Positions 34,021 through 42,571 of a stretch of 64,000 nt of DNA are shown one piece after another; position 1 is the first letter of the stretch; each line of letters begins with the position of its first letter. The stretch is taken from positions 123,523 through 187,522 of the forward strand of contig CACWXY010000006.1 in the NCBI GenBank assembly GCA_902764915.1, given 5' to 3'. The notes under the pieces are model-generated. The model saw nothing but the letters and a program-made list of their open reading frames with translations, was not told where the DNA came from and searched no databases. The position numbers and the translations under genes are program-made. The DNA is from an uncultured Eubacteriales bacterium. Lineage in GTDB: Bacteria; Bacillota; Clostridia; Christensenellales; Aristaeellaceae.

Positions 34021-35444
34021 ATACTTCTCTTCCCGCCTGGACACAGTCACTGACAGACAGCCTGCACGCCATGGCAGACTCTCTGCGCCAGCGCCTTGTC
34101 CCGCTTTCCTTTCCCGAACGTATCTATCTGCCTGAGGACGAAACGGGCTTTGACAGCACGCATGCCACGCCCTTCATCCAGCGTGCCATTGACCGCGCCG
34201 CCGAAAGCGGTGGTATTGTACGTCTGACAGAGGGAGACTATGTGAGCGGTACACTGGTGCTGCGCTCGCATGTGTGTCTGGAAATCCAGAAGCATGCAAG
34301 GCTTCTGGGGAGCACGGACCTTACAGACTATCCGGAGCATCATGCCCGGGTACTGACGGTGCAGGATACCTCCATGGGCATGCATCAGTCCCTCCTGTTT
34401 GCCGAGGACTGCTGCCACATCAGCCTGCGCGGCGAGGGCGAGATCGACATGCGCGGAACTCCGGATCACTTTCCGGGGGACGAAACCGCCCAGGGAACCC
34501 CCGGACGACCTTTCATGCTGCGCTTTCTGGACTGCCGGGACATCCATGTGGCAGGACTTACCTTCCGCAATGCCGCCTGCTGGATGCAGAATTACCTGCA
34601 CTGCGAGAATCTCCTGATCGAAAACCTTTCTGTCAGCAATCATGCCAACTACAACAATGACGGAATGGACATAGATGGATGCCGGAATGTCTGGGTGCAT
34701 GACTGCTGCATTCACTCCGGCGATGACGCTCTCTGCTTCAAAGGCGCCTCCATGCAGGATACAGAGAACGTGCTCATCGAGCGCTGTACTCTGTTTTCCG
34801 CCTGCAATGCTGTCAAGATCGGCACCGATACCCAGGGCAGTTTCCGGAATATCCTGGTGCGCGACTGCGTAATCGGCGGCCTTGCGCACGATCCTTCCGG
34901 GCTTAAGCATGCGTATGCTGACAGCGGAATTTCTCTGGAAAGTGTCGACGGAGGAACCGTGGAGGACATGGCGTTTGAAAACATCACCATGGAACGCGCC
35001 TGGTCGCCCCTGTTTCTTCGCATCGACGACCGAGCCCGCACGCGCCCGGGAGATCCGAGGCCGGGGATTGGCTGCATACGGCGGATCCTGTTTTCCGACA
35101 TCCGGGGAACGGACTGCGGACCGCGGGGCAGTTATTTTCTGGGATACCCTGGCGGCTGCATACAGGACATCGCGCTTTCCGATGTGTGGCTGCATCAGCA
35201 TGCCTGGAAAGCAGCCCCGCCCTCCCCGGACTTTCCGGACCTGCATCTGGTGTATCCGGATGCGCATATGATTGATCCCTACGGCGCGTCCCCTGCCTAT
35301 GGTCTGTACGCGCGGCATGTTTCCGCACTTTCGCTGGTACGCGTCCTTGTGCTCGCCGAAGAGGGGGAAACAAGGGAGAGGTTCCTCATGGATCCGTCTG
35401 TGACATGGCACTTACAGACGGATACAGAATCCCGCATAGGATAG
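34014..35444 (+). CDS. Glycoside hydrolase family 28 protein (polygalacturonase-like)
   Basis: A 476-residue right-handed beta-helix enzyme. Family landmarks are YNNDGMDIDGCRNV (about 214-227) and HSGDDALCFKG (about 237-247), which supply the catalytic aspartates, and a solenoid of NVLIERC / NILVRDC-type turns. The usual GHG motif with the catalytic-site histidine is replaced by SACNAVKIGT (about 262-271), and no RIK tripeptide is evident. No signal peptide, so a cytoplasmic exo-type or unusual GH28 acting on galacturonic-acid or rhamnose oligosaccharides is likely. It starts inside the end of the upstream glycosidase gene (translational coupling). Confidence 0.85.
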   Translation: MLNTSLPAWTQSLTDSLHAMADSLRQRLVPLSFPERIYLPEDETGFDSTHATPFIQRAIDRAAESGGIVRLTEGDYVSGTLVLRSHVCLEIQKHARLLGSTDLTDYPEHHARVLTVQDTSMGMHQSLLFAEDCCHISLRGEGEIDMRGTPDHFPGDETAQGTPGRPFMLRFLDCRDIHVAGLTFRNAACWMQNYLHCENLLIENLSVSNHANYNNDGMDIDGCRNVWVHDCCIHSGDDALCFKGASMQDTENVLIERCTLFSACNAVKIGTDTQGSFRNILVRDCVIGGLAHDPSGLKHAYADSGISLESVDGGTVEDMAFENITMERAWSPLFLRIDDRARTRPGDPRPGIGCIRRILFSDIRGTDCGPRGSYFLGYPGGCIQDIALSDVWLHQHAWKAAPPSPDFPDLHLVYPDAHMIDPYGASPAYGLYARHVSALSLVRVLVLAEEGETRERFLMDPSVTWHLQTDTESRIG

Positions 35445-35447
35445 TGC

Positions 35448-35477
35448 TTGCAATCATCTCTTGCTTAGCTATATAAT
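35448..35477 (+). promoter_or_regulatory. Promoter of the tat genes
   Basis: TTGCAA (35448-35453) and a perfect TATAAT (35472-35477) with an 18-base spacer, 25 bases before the tatB-like start. Confidence 0.75.
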
Positions 35478-35501
35478 TTTTCCCGAAGGGAGGCGTCGCA
35501 C

Positions 35502-35846
35502 CTGTTCAATATTGGTTTTTCCGAGCTGATTGTGATACTACTCATTGCCTTTCTTATCGTAGGCCCGAAGGACCTTCCGAAAGTTGCACGCTGGCTCGGC
35601 AGAAGCGTAAAGAAAATGCGCCTTCTGATCAGGGAACTCAAGCAGGAAACCGGCTGGGATGCGTTTGAAAAAGAACTGAATGACACCAAAGATGACATAG
35701 ATGTCACCATCAGTGATCTGAAGCGCGACATGGATGTCACTTCTGATCTGAAGGATGCATCCAAAGAAGTCGAAACTGGCATCAAAGGTGTCCAGAAAGA
35801 ACTGCAGAAAGCCCAGCAGGTCTTCCACGTATCCAAAAAATCATAA
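35502..35846 (+). CDS. tatB: Twin-arginine translocase TatB-like subunit, CTG start
   Basis: A 114-residue TatA/TatB-family protein. Read from CTG at 35502 it begins (M)FNIGFSELIVILLIAFLIVG, giving a complete N-terminal membrane helix followed by the G-P-K-D-L-P hinge and amphipathic helix KVARWLGRSVKKMRLLIRELKQ. A charged tail with DLKRDMDVTSDLKD repeats follows. GGGAGG lies eight bases before the CTG. The frame has no ATG, GTG or TTG between the upstream stop (35466-35468) and that point, and a GTG at 35532 would cut the membrane helix in half. The longer tail favours TatB over TatA. Confidence 0.85.
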   Translation: MFNIGFSELIVILLIAFLIVGPKDLPKVARWLGRSVKKMRLLIRELKQETGWDAFEKELNDTKDDIDVTISDLKRDMDVTSDLKDASKEVETGIKGVQKELQKAQQVFHVSKKS

Positions 35847-35864
35847 AAGGGAGGTTCCATTCGT

Positions 35865-36035
35865 ATGCGTTTGGGAACAACAGAAATTCTTTTGATTGTC
35901 GTATTGGCTCTGGTACTCTTTGGCGGCAGTAAACTGGCCGGCGTGGGAAAAGCCCTGGGCAAGAGCATTAAGGACTTCAAGAATGAAGTGCGCGATGACG
36001 ACGACAAGAATGCCGATGAAGAGAAAAAAGCGTAA
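35865..36035 (+). CDS. tatA: Twin-arginine translocase TatA subunit
   Basis: A 56-residue pore-forming subunit: MRLGTTEILLIVVLALVLFG membrane helix, GSKLAGVGKALGKSIKDFKNE amphipathic helix, then an acidic/lysine tail RDDDDKNADEEKKA. SD GGGAGG ten bases upstream. It lies 18 bases after the TatB-like gene and 21 before tatC. Confidence 0.93.
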   Translation: MRLGTTEILLIVVLALVLFGGSKLAGVGKALGKSIKDFKNEVRDDDDKNADEEKKA

Positions 36036-36056
36036 TCCGCAGCCGGGACAGAGAAT

Positions 36057-36848
36057 ATGAAACTGAGAAAAAACAGAGCATCGGTCCCTCCCAAGAAGGA
36101 TGAGGAGAGCATACAGGAGGGCAGCCGTGCCCCTATCCTGGCGCATCTCATGGCATTGCGCCATGTGCTGATTGTCTCTGCCATCGCCGTACTTGTCGGC
36201 TTTGTCCTCATCTATTATCTGTGCATTGATGCGCTGATGGCCTGGATTATCGAGCCTATTGTCTCCCGCGGGATTGAAGTCATCTATACCGCCATGTCAG
36301 AAGCGCTGGTAACCAAGTTCAAGGTGGCACTGATCGCCGCATGCATCGTGGCAAGCCCTGTCATCATCTATGAAGCCTGGGGTTTTATCCGGCCTGCACT
36401 GTATGACAGAGAGGTGCGTCTCGTGCGCACGCTCTTCTTTGTCGCACTGCTGCTCTTCCTGGTCGGTGTTACCTTCTGCTACTTTGCAGTCTATACGCTG
36501 GCAGTGGAGTTTTTCCTGGTAGCCGGCGATAATCTGGCCACACCCATGATGTCACTGGACAAATATGTAGGGTTCCTCTTCGGGTTTATTCTGCCCTTTG
36601 GAGTTGCCTTCCAGCTGCCGGTATTTCTGTTTCTCACCACCCGCTTCGGGTTCACCAGTTATCAGGGACTGGCCGGGAAGCGCAAGTTTGTGATTCTTGG
36701 CGTTTTTGTACTGGCTGCCATACTGACGCCGCCGGACGTCGTCTCCCAGCTGGCTCTGGGCATTCCCATGCTCATACTGTTTGAGGTAGGTCTGCAGGTA
36801 TGCAGGCTGACCAAGCCGCGGAATCCGGATGTATCAGATGACGGCTGA
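36057..36848 (+). CDS. tatC: Sec-independent protein translocase TatC
   Basis: A 263-residue polytopic protein that recognises twin-arginine signal peptides. Six hydrophobic segments; the family's N-terminal HLxELRxR motif appears as HLMALRHVLI, and the conserved FxxYxxxAF-type region is present as SLDKYVGFLFGFILPFGVAFQLPVFLF. SPVIIYEAWGFIRPALYDRE is the conserved periplasmic-loop region with the substrate-contact glutamate. Together with the two upstream genes it forms a complete Tat system. Confidence 0.93.
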   Translation: MKLRKNRASVPPKKDEESIQEGSRAPILAHLMALRHVLIVSAIAVLVGFVLIYYLCIDALMAWIIEPIVSRGIEVIYTAMSEALVTKFKVALIAACIVASPVIIYEAWGFIRPALYDREVRLVRTLFFVALLLFLVGVTFCYFAVYTLAVEFFLVAGDNLATPMMSLDKYVGFLFGFILPFGVAFQLPVFLFLTTRFGFTSYQGLAGKRKFVILGVFVLAAILTPPDVVSQLALGIPMLILFEVGLQVCRLTKPRNPDVSDDG

Positions 36849-36867
36849 ACAAGAACAACGGAAACCC

Positions 36868-36898
36868 AAAAACAACAGGCCATAGCCTGTTGTTTTTT
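36868..36898 (+). terminator. Rho-independent terminator of the tat operon
   Basis: Perfect 10-bp stem AACAACAGGC / GCCTGTTGTT with tetraloop CATA followed by TTTT; flanking AAA on the left makes it potentially bidirectional, serving the convergent metallophosphoesterase gene as well. Confidence 0.92.
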
Positions 36899-36920
36899 CT
36901 GTATCCCATGCGACGGTTCT

Positions 36921-38090
36921 TCACGCCTTCGACAGAACCGTCGCATGCATGTTTTCCCCGTGCGTCTCCTCTGTCACACAGGAGAAGTATGCCCCGAAGA
37001 TGCCCGCCGGATGGGCTTTCCACAGCGCATAGGCGTCTTCCTTTTCCCAGGACCTGTCCTGCGTGTGATAGGCACCGGTAAAGAATGCCAGACTGAAGCG
37101 GGCTGAAAAAGCTGCCATATCCCGCTTCTGTACTTCGCTCAGCGGAAGCCCGGCGAGCGCCTGATAATTCCTGCTTTCATTGACCTGCAGAAACCAGTCC
37201 CGGCTGTAGCGCTGGACTTTTTCCGGCAGGTATGCGTCCCGAATGCGCTTCATTTCGTAGCGCATCGTTCCGTCATGCATCCATGAAACAAGCGCATACC
37301 CATGAGGCGTAATGCAGAAGCCTGTCGTCGCCGCGTCCGTAACCCCTTTTTCACGTGAAATATGCTGTGCATGCAGATGACCCGACAGATGAAGGCGCAC
37401 ATCATTCTCCGCCAGCAGCGTAAGCATTCTCTCCCTTCCGCGGATGGCAAAGTTCTCCTGTGCAAAGCGCGTATGAGGGATCAGCGCGTGATGGCTGGCT
37501 GTAATCACCTGTATGCCGGCCTGCTTCGCCTGGGAAAGGACATGCAGAAGCCATCTCTCATGCGCCGGGGTAAACTCCGCATGGATTCTGCCGCCGTCCC
37601 GGTAGACACAGGTGTCCAGCATAACCACCCAGATGTTTCCGGCCAGGGGCACCACATACGAAAAGCCAGGGCCTGTGCACGCGCCCAGGAAGCGCTGATA
37701 GCAGACCCGAAATCCTTCCGGTGAAAGATTTTCCGCACTCTGTACGTTCTCCCCTATAAACCGTCTGGCAGAGGTGCTCAGAATATCATGGTTTCCAGGG
37801 ATTACATAGACCGGAGTCCCCGCGTCCCGGATACGGGCAAGATAGCCTGCCACAGCCGTATGGCTCTGTTTTTCCCCGTTCAGGGAGAGGTCCCCGGTCA
37901 CAATAAGCGCATCCGGGCTGACCGTTCTTACCTCTTTGACCAGTGCTTCCATCAGCTGATCTGAGAGATGCGTCACTTTTCCGTCACTGGCCTGCAGGGC
38001 ACGCAGAAAAAGCGGGCTCTCCGCATAAAGCTCTCTGGCCAGGAAATGAATGTCCGACACGACCATCAGGCGGTTTTTCAATGGGCCCAT
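36921..38090 (-). CDS. Metallophosphoesterase (calcineurin-like)
   Basis: A 389-residue cytoplasmic phosphoesterase. The five metal-binding blocks are visible: VVSDIHF (D-x-H), VTGDLSLNG, IPGNHD, ASHHALIP and LSGHLHAQH. A C-terminal region of about 120 residues (after TTGFCITPHGY) is extra to the catalytic core and has no known motif to me. I choose the ATG at 38090 because GGAGAGGAAG precedes it; a TTG at 38126 would add 12 residues but has no good SD. It lies 240 bases after the 5'-nucleotidase-family gene, possibly on the same message. Substrate unknown. Confidence 0.85.
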   Translation of the reverse strand: MGPLKNRLMVVSDIHFLARELYAESPLFLRALQASDGKVTHLSDQLMEALVKEVRTVSPDALIVTGDLSLNGEKQSHTAVAGYLARIRDAGTPVYVIPGNHDILSTSARRFIGENVQSAENLSPEGFRVCYQRFLGACTGPGFSYVVPLAGNIWVVMLDTCVYRDGGRIHAEFTPAHERWLLHVLSQAKQAGIQVITASHHALIPHTRFAQENFAIRGRERMLTLLAENDVRLHLSGHLHAQHISREKGVTDAATTGFCITPHGYALVSWMHDGTMRYEMKRIRDAYLPEKVQRYSRDWFLQVNESRNYQALAGLPLSEVQKRDMAAFSARFSLAFFTGAYHTQDRSWEKEDAYALWKAHPAGIFGAYFSCVTEETHGENMHATVLSKA

Positions 38091-38330
38091 GCGCTGTTTC
38101 TTCCTCTCCATCAATCGCTTTGGCAATTATCCCAGGAACCTCTGCGCGGCACACCATGGTTTCATCCGATCCATGCCTGTCTGTCGCAGGCACAGCACAT
38201 GCTCATGCCTTCTCTCCCATGATACAGAACTCACAGGAAGCTGCCGGAGAACAGCCATGCTTTCTGCATTCTTTCTTTTCTTCTGCCCTGTACCGTTTAC
38301 GGATTACCTGCAGCAATGGCGTCCCCTGTC

Positions 38331-39833
38331 TTAGAGCACTTTTCCGTGAAGAAGGCAGGTAATCCCATGATCGCCTTCCACGATCACCTGTTCCTGACGC
38401 ATCAGTTCATTCAGGAGCAGTTCCGAGACCTCTGTCTGTATTTCCCGTACTGTCGGGCACTGCAGCCACATAGGGAAGTCGCCTGCGCCGCTGGCACGGT
38501 AATTGTTCATGCAGACAGTCAGCTTTTCGTCGTCCTGCAGTGCATGTCCTCGATAGAGAACGCTTTTCACGCGCTTTCCTGGCGGGCACGAAAGATCATA
38601 TGTCACAGCAAGGCCTGCAAAATAGTCATAGTTGAAATGCGCTTCCTTAGGCCGCAGGAAAGGCTCCGCAATTCCAATGGTATCGCCATCGACGGCAAAA
38701 TAGGTGGCACACTGTTCCAGTGCTTCGCGGACAATCTTTCCCGTCGCTTCCCGCACAACCAGTGTATTGGAGTATACATAGCTGGCAACTACATCCCGCA
38801 CCGTCACGTCTTTCGCAAAGCCGCGCATTTCATTGGCCAGTGAAGTACAGCTGATATCGGCTCCCGAAACCCGGAGCTGCACCTGATTGATAAAGTCAGC
38901 CACATACGTGCCGTGCAGTGCCATGTCCAGCTTATCTCCAGGCCACAGATCCCGTGAGAGATGTCCGATCGGCTGATCCAGCCACGTCTCCACATCCCGG
39001 TACAGGGCTTCTTCCTTTTCCGTCCATCGGCCCTCGCTGGGGACATCGCACAGCACCGAAGTAAAAGCCGTGCCGTCCCAGGTAACCTTCACATACTGCC
39101 GGCTGTTGCAGGGCGTCTGCACCAGATGGGTGCCATGCCAGCTCTTCCCCGCCATGGCGATATGCTGATGTCCCGTAAGAAGAAGGTCAATGTCCAGCGC
39201 CTCGCAGAGCCTGCAGGCAATGTTCTCATCGGTATCCGACAGCGGTCTTCCCGTCGTCAGGTCCTTTTCCACGCCTCCGTGATAAATGCCGATGATCAGG
39301 TCCACTTTCTCCTTTTTCAGCGCCTGCACGCATGCCCTGGCCGCCTCCATAGGCGACGTGACCCGGAGCTTTTCCAGGTTTTCCTTCTTTTCCCAGACAT
39401 TGATCCAGTCCGTCACAATCCCGAAAAGCCCTACCCGAAGTCCGTCCCCCATAGTATGCACGGTATACGGCCGGATGGGCATCTGCCCTGTCAGATCCTC
39501 CACATTGGCGCACAGACAGGTGGCATGCAGTGCTTCCAGATACCCCTGTATGGATGCATAGCCATAATTAAAGTCATGATTGCCCAGTGTCACATAGTCG
39601 TATCCGCGGGCATTCAGCGCTTCATGCACTGTTTCCGGAAGCCCTTTGCTGTGCAGATAATAGGTCAGCGGTGACCCCTGAAGGGTATCACCGCCGTCAA
39701 TAATCAGGGTCTGCGCATCCTTGGGAAACTGCATCTGCAGAAGGCCCATGGGAAGCGGAGACCGGGATGCAAAATTGGTATTATACAGGTATCCATGCGT
39801 ATCCGAGGTAAAGTATATTGTCAGTCTTTCCAT
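38331..39833 (-). CDS. Cytoplasmic bifunctional metallophosphatase / 5'-nucleotidase family protein
   Basis: A 500-residue UshA/CpdB-type enzyme hydrolysing phosphate monoesters of nucleotides or related compounds. Catalytic-domain motifs: YFTSDTHGYLY, IIDGGDTLQGSP, VTLGNHDFNYG, IGIYHGG, and LTGHQHIAMAG. The C-terminal substrate domain contains YVYSNTLVV and YDYFAGLAVTYDLS. Characterised UshA-type proteins are exported; this one starts MERLTIYFTSDTHGY with no signal peptide. It follows phnE by two bases as last gene of the phn-type transporter operon, so it most likely acts on what that transporter brings in. Confidence 0.9.
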   Translation of the reverse strand: MERLTIYFTSDTHGYLYNTNFASRSPLPMGLLQMQFPKDAQTLIIDGGDTLQGSPLTYYLHSKGLPETVHEALNARGYDYVTLGNHDFNYGYASIQGYLEALHATCLCANVEDLTGQMPIRPYTVHTMGDGLRVGLFGIVTDWINVWEKKENLEKLRVTSPMEAARACVQALKKEKVDLIIGIYHGGVEKDLTTGRPLSDTDENIACRLCEALDIDLLLTGHQHIAMAGKSWHGTHLVQTPCNSRQYVKVTWDGTAFTSVLCDVPSEGRWTEKEEALYRDVETWLDQPIGHLSRDLWPGDKLDMALHGTYVADFINQVQLRVSGADISCTSLANEMRGFAKDVTVRDVVASYVYSNTLVVREATGKIVREALEQCATYFAVDGDTIGIAEPFLRPKEAHFNYDYFAGLAVTYDLSCPPGKRVKSVLYRGHALQDDEKLTVCMNNYRASGAGDFPMWLQCPTVREIQTEVSELLLNELMRQEQVIVEGDHGITCLLHGKVL

Positions 39834-39835
39834 GC

Positions 39836-40738
39836 TCAGCCTCTCGCCAGTCTGCTTCTTACTTTGGTAGAGAACAGTTCAATCACAATCATTAGCAGAA
39901 TCATGCCCAGAAGATAGGCCCCCACCATGCTCCAGCGGCTGGAGGTGATACACTGAATCAGCGCGGCACCAATACCGCCGGCACCGACAATACCCAGGGT
40001 TGTTGCGTCCTTTACGTTAATATCAAATCGATAGATGACAGTGGAGATAAAGTTGGGAATGATCTGCGGCAGAATGCCATAGCGGATTTTCTGGAATCCG
40101 TTGCATCCGGACGCATCCAGGCTTTCCAGGATTCTTGTATCCACATCCTCAATCGCTGTGATGTACATCTTACAGATCATGCCGATGGAGCATACAGACT
40201 GCGTCACCACGCCGCAGAACGCATTAGGCCCGGTTACGCGGATCCACACCAGTGCCCAGACCAGAGACGGAATCGTCCGGATCAGAAGAATAAACACATT
40301 AAAGATGGCAGCCACCCATTTGGGTACCACCTTATCACAGGCAAGGAAAGAGAAGGGCACAGCCAGAATTCCGCCGATCAGTGTACCCAGAATGGCAATG
40401 GCTACCGTCTGCAGGAGCTGATACGGAACGCCTTCCGGTGTGATATTGATATAAGGCGCAATAACCTTCCCGTTTTCATCCATTGTCAGAAGCAGTGAAG
40501 CATCGGGATGAATCAGGCCGCTGCCGATACCTTTGGCAATCTCCACGCCCTTGCTCGCCATCCCCTTATAGTTCACCGCACTGCCTGACCAGGAGATCAG
40601 GGCAGCCACAATGAGCACAATCAGGGTATACATCCACCAGAGCCTGGGACGGGTGAGATAGGTCGTGACAATATCATAGCGCGCATCTCTGGGAAGCGCA
40701 TCCTGCCCGACATTCTTATTATTCTGCATATCATGCAC
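39836..40738 (-). CDS. phnE: Phosphonate-type ABC transporter permease (PhnE, second copy)
   Basis: A 300-residue permease with about six hydrophobic segments. The binding-protein-dependent permease signature reads ESLDASGCNGFQKIRYGILPQIIPNF, and GVVTQSVCSIGMICKMYITAIEDVD is a PhnE-type stretch. It starts MHDMQNNKNVGQDALP. It lies four bases after the first phnE; PhnE pairs as separate proteins form the heterodimeric channel. Confidence 0.92.
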   Translation of the reverse strand: MHDMQNNKNVGQDALPRDARYDIVTTYLTRPRLWWMYTLIVLIVAALISWSGSAVNYKGMASKGVEIAKGIGSGLIHPDASLLLTMDENGKVIAPYINITPEGVPYQLLQTVAIAILGTLIGGILAVPFSFLACDKVVPKWVAAIFNVFILLIRTIPSLVWALVWIRVTGPNAFCGVVTQSVCSIGMICKMYITAIEDVDTRILESLDASGCNGFQKIRYGILPQIIPNFISTVIYRFDINVKDATTLGIVGAGGIGAALIQCITSSRWSMVGAYLLGMILLMIVIELFSTKVRSRLARG

Positions 40739-40742
40739 CTCC

Positions 40743-41711
40743 TCAGCTCAGTTTCTTGCGCAGGTACTGACTGGTATTCTCAATGATCAGGACCACCACA
40801 AACAGGGCCAGCAGAACCATGCCCAGTCCCTTGTAGTCGCGCCAGCCGATTCTCTCGTCCATCAGAAGACCCAGGCCGCCGGCACCCACATAGCCAAGGA
40901 TGGCCGCAGCTCGAATGTTCATCTCCAGTGCATACAGACAGTAGCTGAGATAGGTCGGAAGGATCTGCGGCATACAGGCGGACCAGAAAGACTGGAACTT
41001 GGTGGAACCGAACGACTCCATGGCTTCAAAGGCACCCATGTCAATGGTCTCAATGGATTCATACATCATCTTGGAAACCACACCGAAGGTAAAGACAATA
41101 ATGGCCACAGTACCCGCAAAGGTGCCCAATCCAAAGATCAGGGCCGCAAACTTGGCAATGACCAGTGTGGGAAGCGTACGGATGATCATCAGCAGAACAC
41201 GCTGTGTCCAGACTATCGGTTTACTGGGGTTAATATTGGTCGAGGCAATCACGGAGATCGGAAGCGCCAGTGTCGCACCGATCACGGAACCCAGAATGGA
41301 CATTTTAATCGTGTCCAGCAGCGGCTCCACAACCTTGGGAAAATACTGAAAGTCCGGCTGGAAAATCTGCTGGAGAATCACAAAGAACTGATGTCCCCGG
41401 CGCAGAATCAGGCCGAAGTCAAAGCCGGTAAGCCTGGCGGAAGCAAGAATAATATCCACAAGAAGCATGGCTATCACAAAGCTGCGGGATGCAGGCTGTA
41501 TGATTTCCTTGCCATTGGTCAGTTTCATTTTTCTGGTCCGCAGTGCAAGCAGACCCGCACATACGGTCAGTACGCTGATGCCAATCGATAAGACTGTCAC
41601 ACCCATGGAGGCCAGCGCACAGGCAACGCCCAGTATCGTCATAATGACAGCACTGGCAATTCCCTTGCCGACGCTCCGGCCGGAGGCGTCCAGATGTGTT
41701 TTCTTGTTCAT
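40743..41711 (-). CDS. phnE: Phosphonate-type ABC transporter permease (PhnE, first copy)
   Basis: A 322-residue permease with hydrophobic segments at about 20-55, 75-95, 130-155, 170-205, 240-270 and 290-312. EAA motif: EAMESFGSTKFQSFWSACMPQ; C-terminal ILGYVGAGGLGLLMDERIGWRDYKGLG is typical of PhnE. Eleven bases after phnC. Confidence 0.92.
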   Translation of the reverse strand: MNKKTHLDASGRSVGKGIASAVIMTILGVACALASMGVTVLSIGISVLTVCAGLLALRTRKMKLTNGKEIIQPASRSFVIAMLLVDIILASARLTGFDFGLILRRGHQFFVILQQIFQPDFQYFPKVVEPLLDTIKMSILGSVIGATLALPISVIASTNINPSKPIVWTQRVLLMIIRTLPTLVIAKFAALIFGLGTFAGTVAIIVFTFGVVSKMMYESIETIDMGAFEAMESFGSTKFQSFWSACMPQILPTYLSYCLYALEMNIRAAAILGYVGAGGLGLLMDERIGWRDYKGLGMVLLALFVVVLIIENTSQYLRKKLS

Positions 41712-41722
41712 GCTGTGCCTCC

Positions 41723-42481
41723 TCAGGTGCCGGCTGTAGGCACGGTCGCCCCGTTGTAGATCTGATCCAGGATATCCTGCGTCACCGTCTCTGTAGGTCC
41801 GTCATAGACTACCTTGCCGGCGCGGATTCCGATCACGCGGGTGCAGTACTTGAGCGCCAGATCCACATGATGGATATTGATGAGCACTGTAATGTTCATC
41901 TCCTGATTAATGCGCTTGAAATCCGCCATCACCTGGTGCGCCGTCACCGGGTCCAGCGCTGCCACCGGTTCATCTGCCAGAATAATCGTCGGCGACTGAT
42001 TCAGGGTACGTGCCAGTGCGACACGCTGCTGCTGTCCGCCCGAAAGCTGGTCACAGCGGATATAGGCCTTGTCCAGGATGCCCACCTTGTCCAGTGCTTC
42101 CAGCGCCTGCAGTTTCTGCTTTGCGGTAAAGGCACCCAGGAGCACACGAATGAAAGGCATATCCGGCACCATGCTGGTCAACACGTTCTTAATTGCCGTA
42201 GAACGTGTGACCAGATTAAAGGACTGAAAAATCATGCCAATCTTACGGCGGTACTGACGCATGGCTTTTCCGGACAGTGTCATTACATCGGTGCCGTCAA
42301 CTATGAGCTGTCCGTCTGTCACATCGATCATACGGTTAATCGTCCGGATCAGTGTGGACTTGCCGGCACCCGACAGGCCGATAATGGCCACGAACTCGCC
42401 CTGGTCAATGGTAAGATTCACATCGCTCAGGCCTTTGGTGCCGTTGGGATAGACCTTGTTTACATGTTTGAACTCGATCAA
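41723..42481 (-). CDS. phnC: Phosphonate-type ABC transporter ATPase
   Basis: A 252-residue ABC ATPase. Walker A GLSGAGKST at about 36-44, Q-loop FQSFNLV, signature LSGGQQQRVALARTL, Walker B IILADEPVAALDP, H-loop INIHHVD. The segment IGMIFQSFNLVTRSTAIKNVLT is strongly PhnC-like. The message upstream carries a hairpin that should lower phnCEE expression relative to phnD. Confidence 0.93.
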   Translation of the reverse strand: MIEFKHVNKVYPNGTKGLSDVNLTIDQGEFVAIIGLSGAGKSTLIRTINRMIDVTDGQLIVDGTDVMTLSGKAMRQYRRKIGMIFQSFNLVTRSTAIKNVLTSMVPDMPFIRVLLGAFTAKQKLQALEALDKVGILDKAYIRCDQLSGGQQQRVALARTLNQSPTIILADEPVAALDPVTAHQVMADFKRINQEMNITVLINIHHVDLALKYCTRVIGIRAGKVVYDGPTETVTQDILDQIYNGATVPTAGT

Positions 42482-42524
42482 AAGAATCTTCTCCTTCCTG
42501 GTGGCTCTTCTTTCCTCACTCGGA

Positions 42525-42557
42525 AAAGACCCCGACGGATCCGCCGCCGGGGTCTTT
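42525..42557 (-). terminator. Attenuating hairpin between phnD and phnC
   Basis: Stem AAAGACCCCG / CGGGGTCTTT (42548-42557 with 42525-42534, loop GCGGCGGATCCGT on the message) followed by TTCC. Located 14 bases after the phnD stop; expected to terminate part of the transcripts so that binding protein exceeds transporter. Confidence 0.8.
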
Positions 42558-42571
42558 CAGACCAAGCGCTG

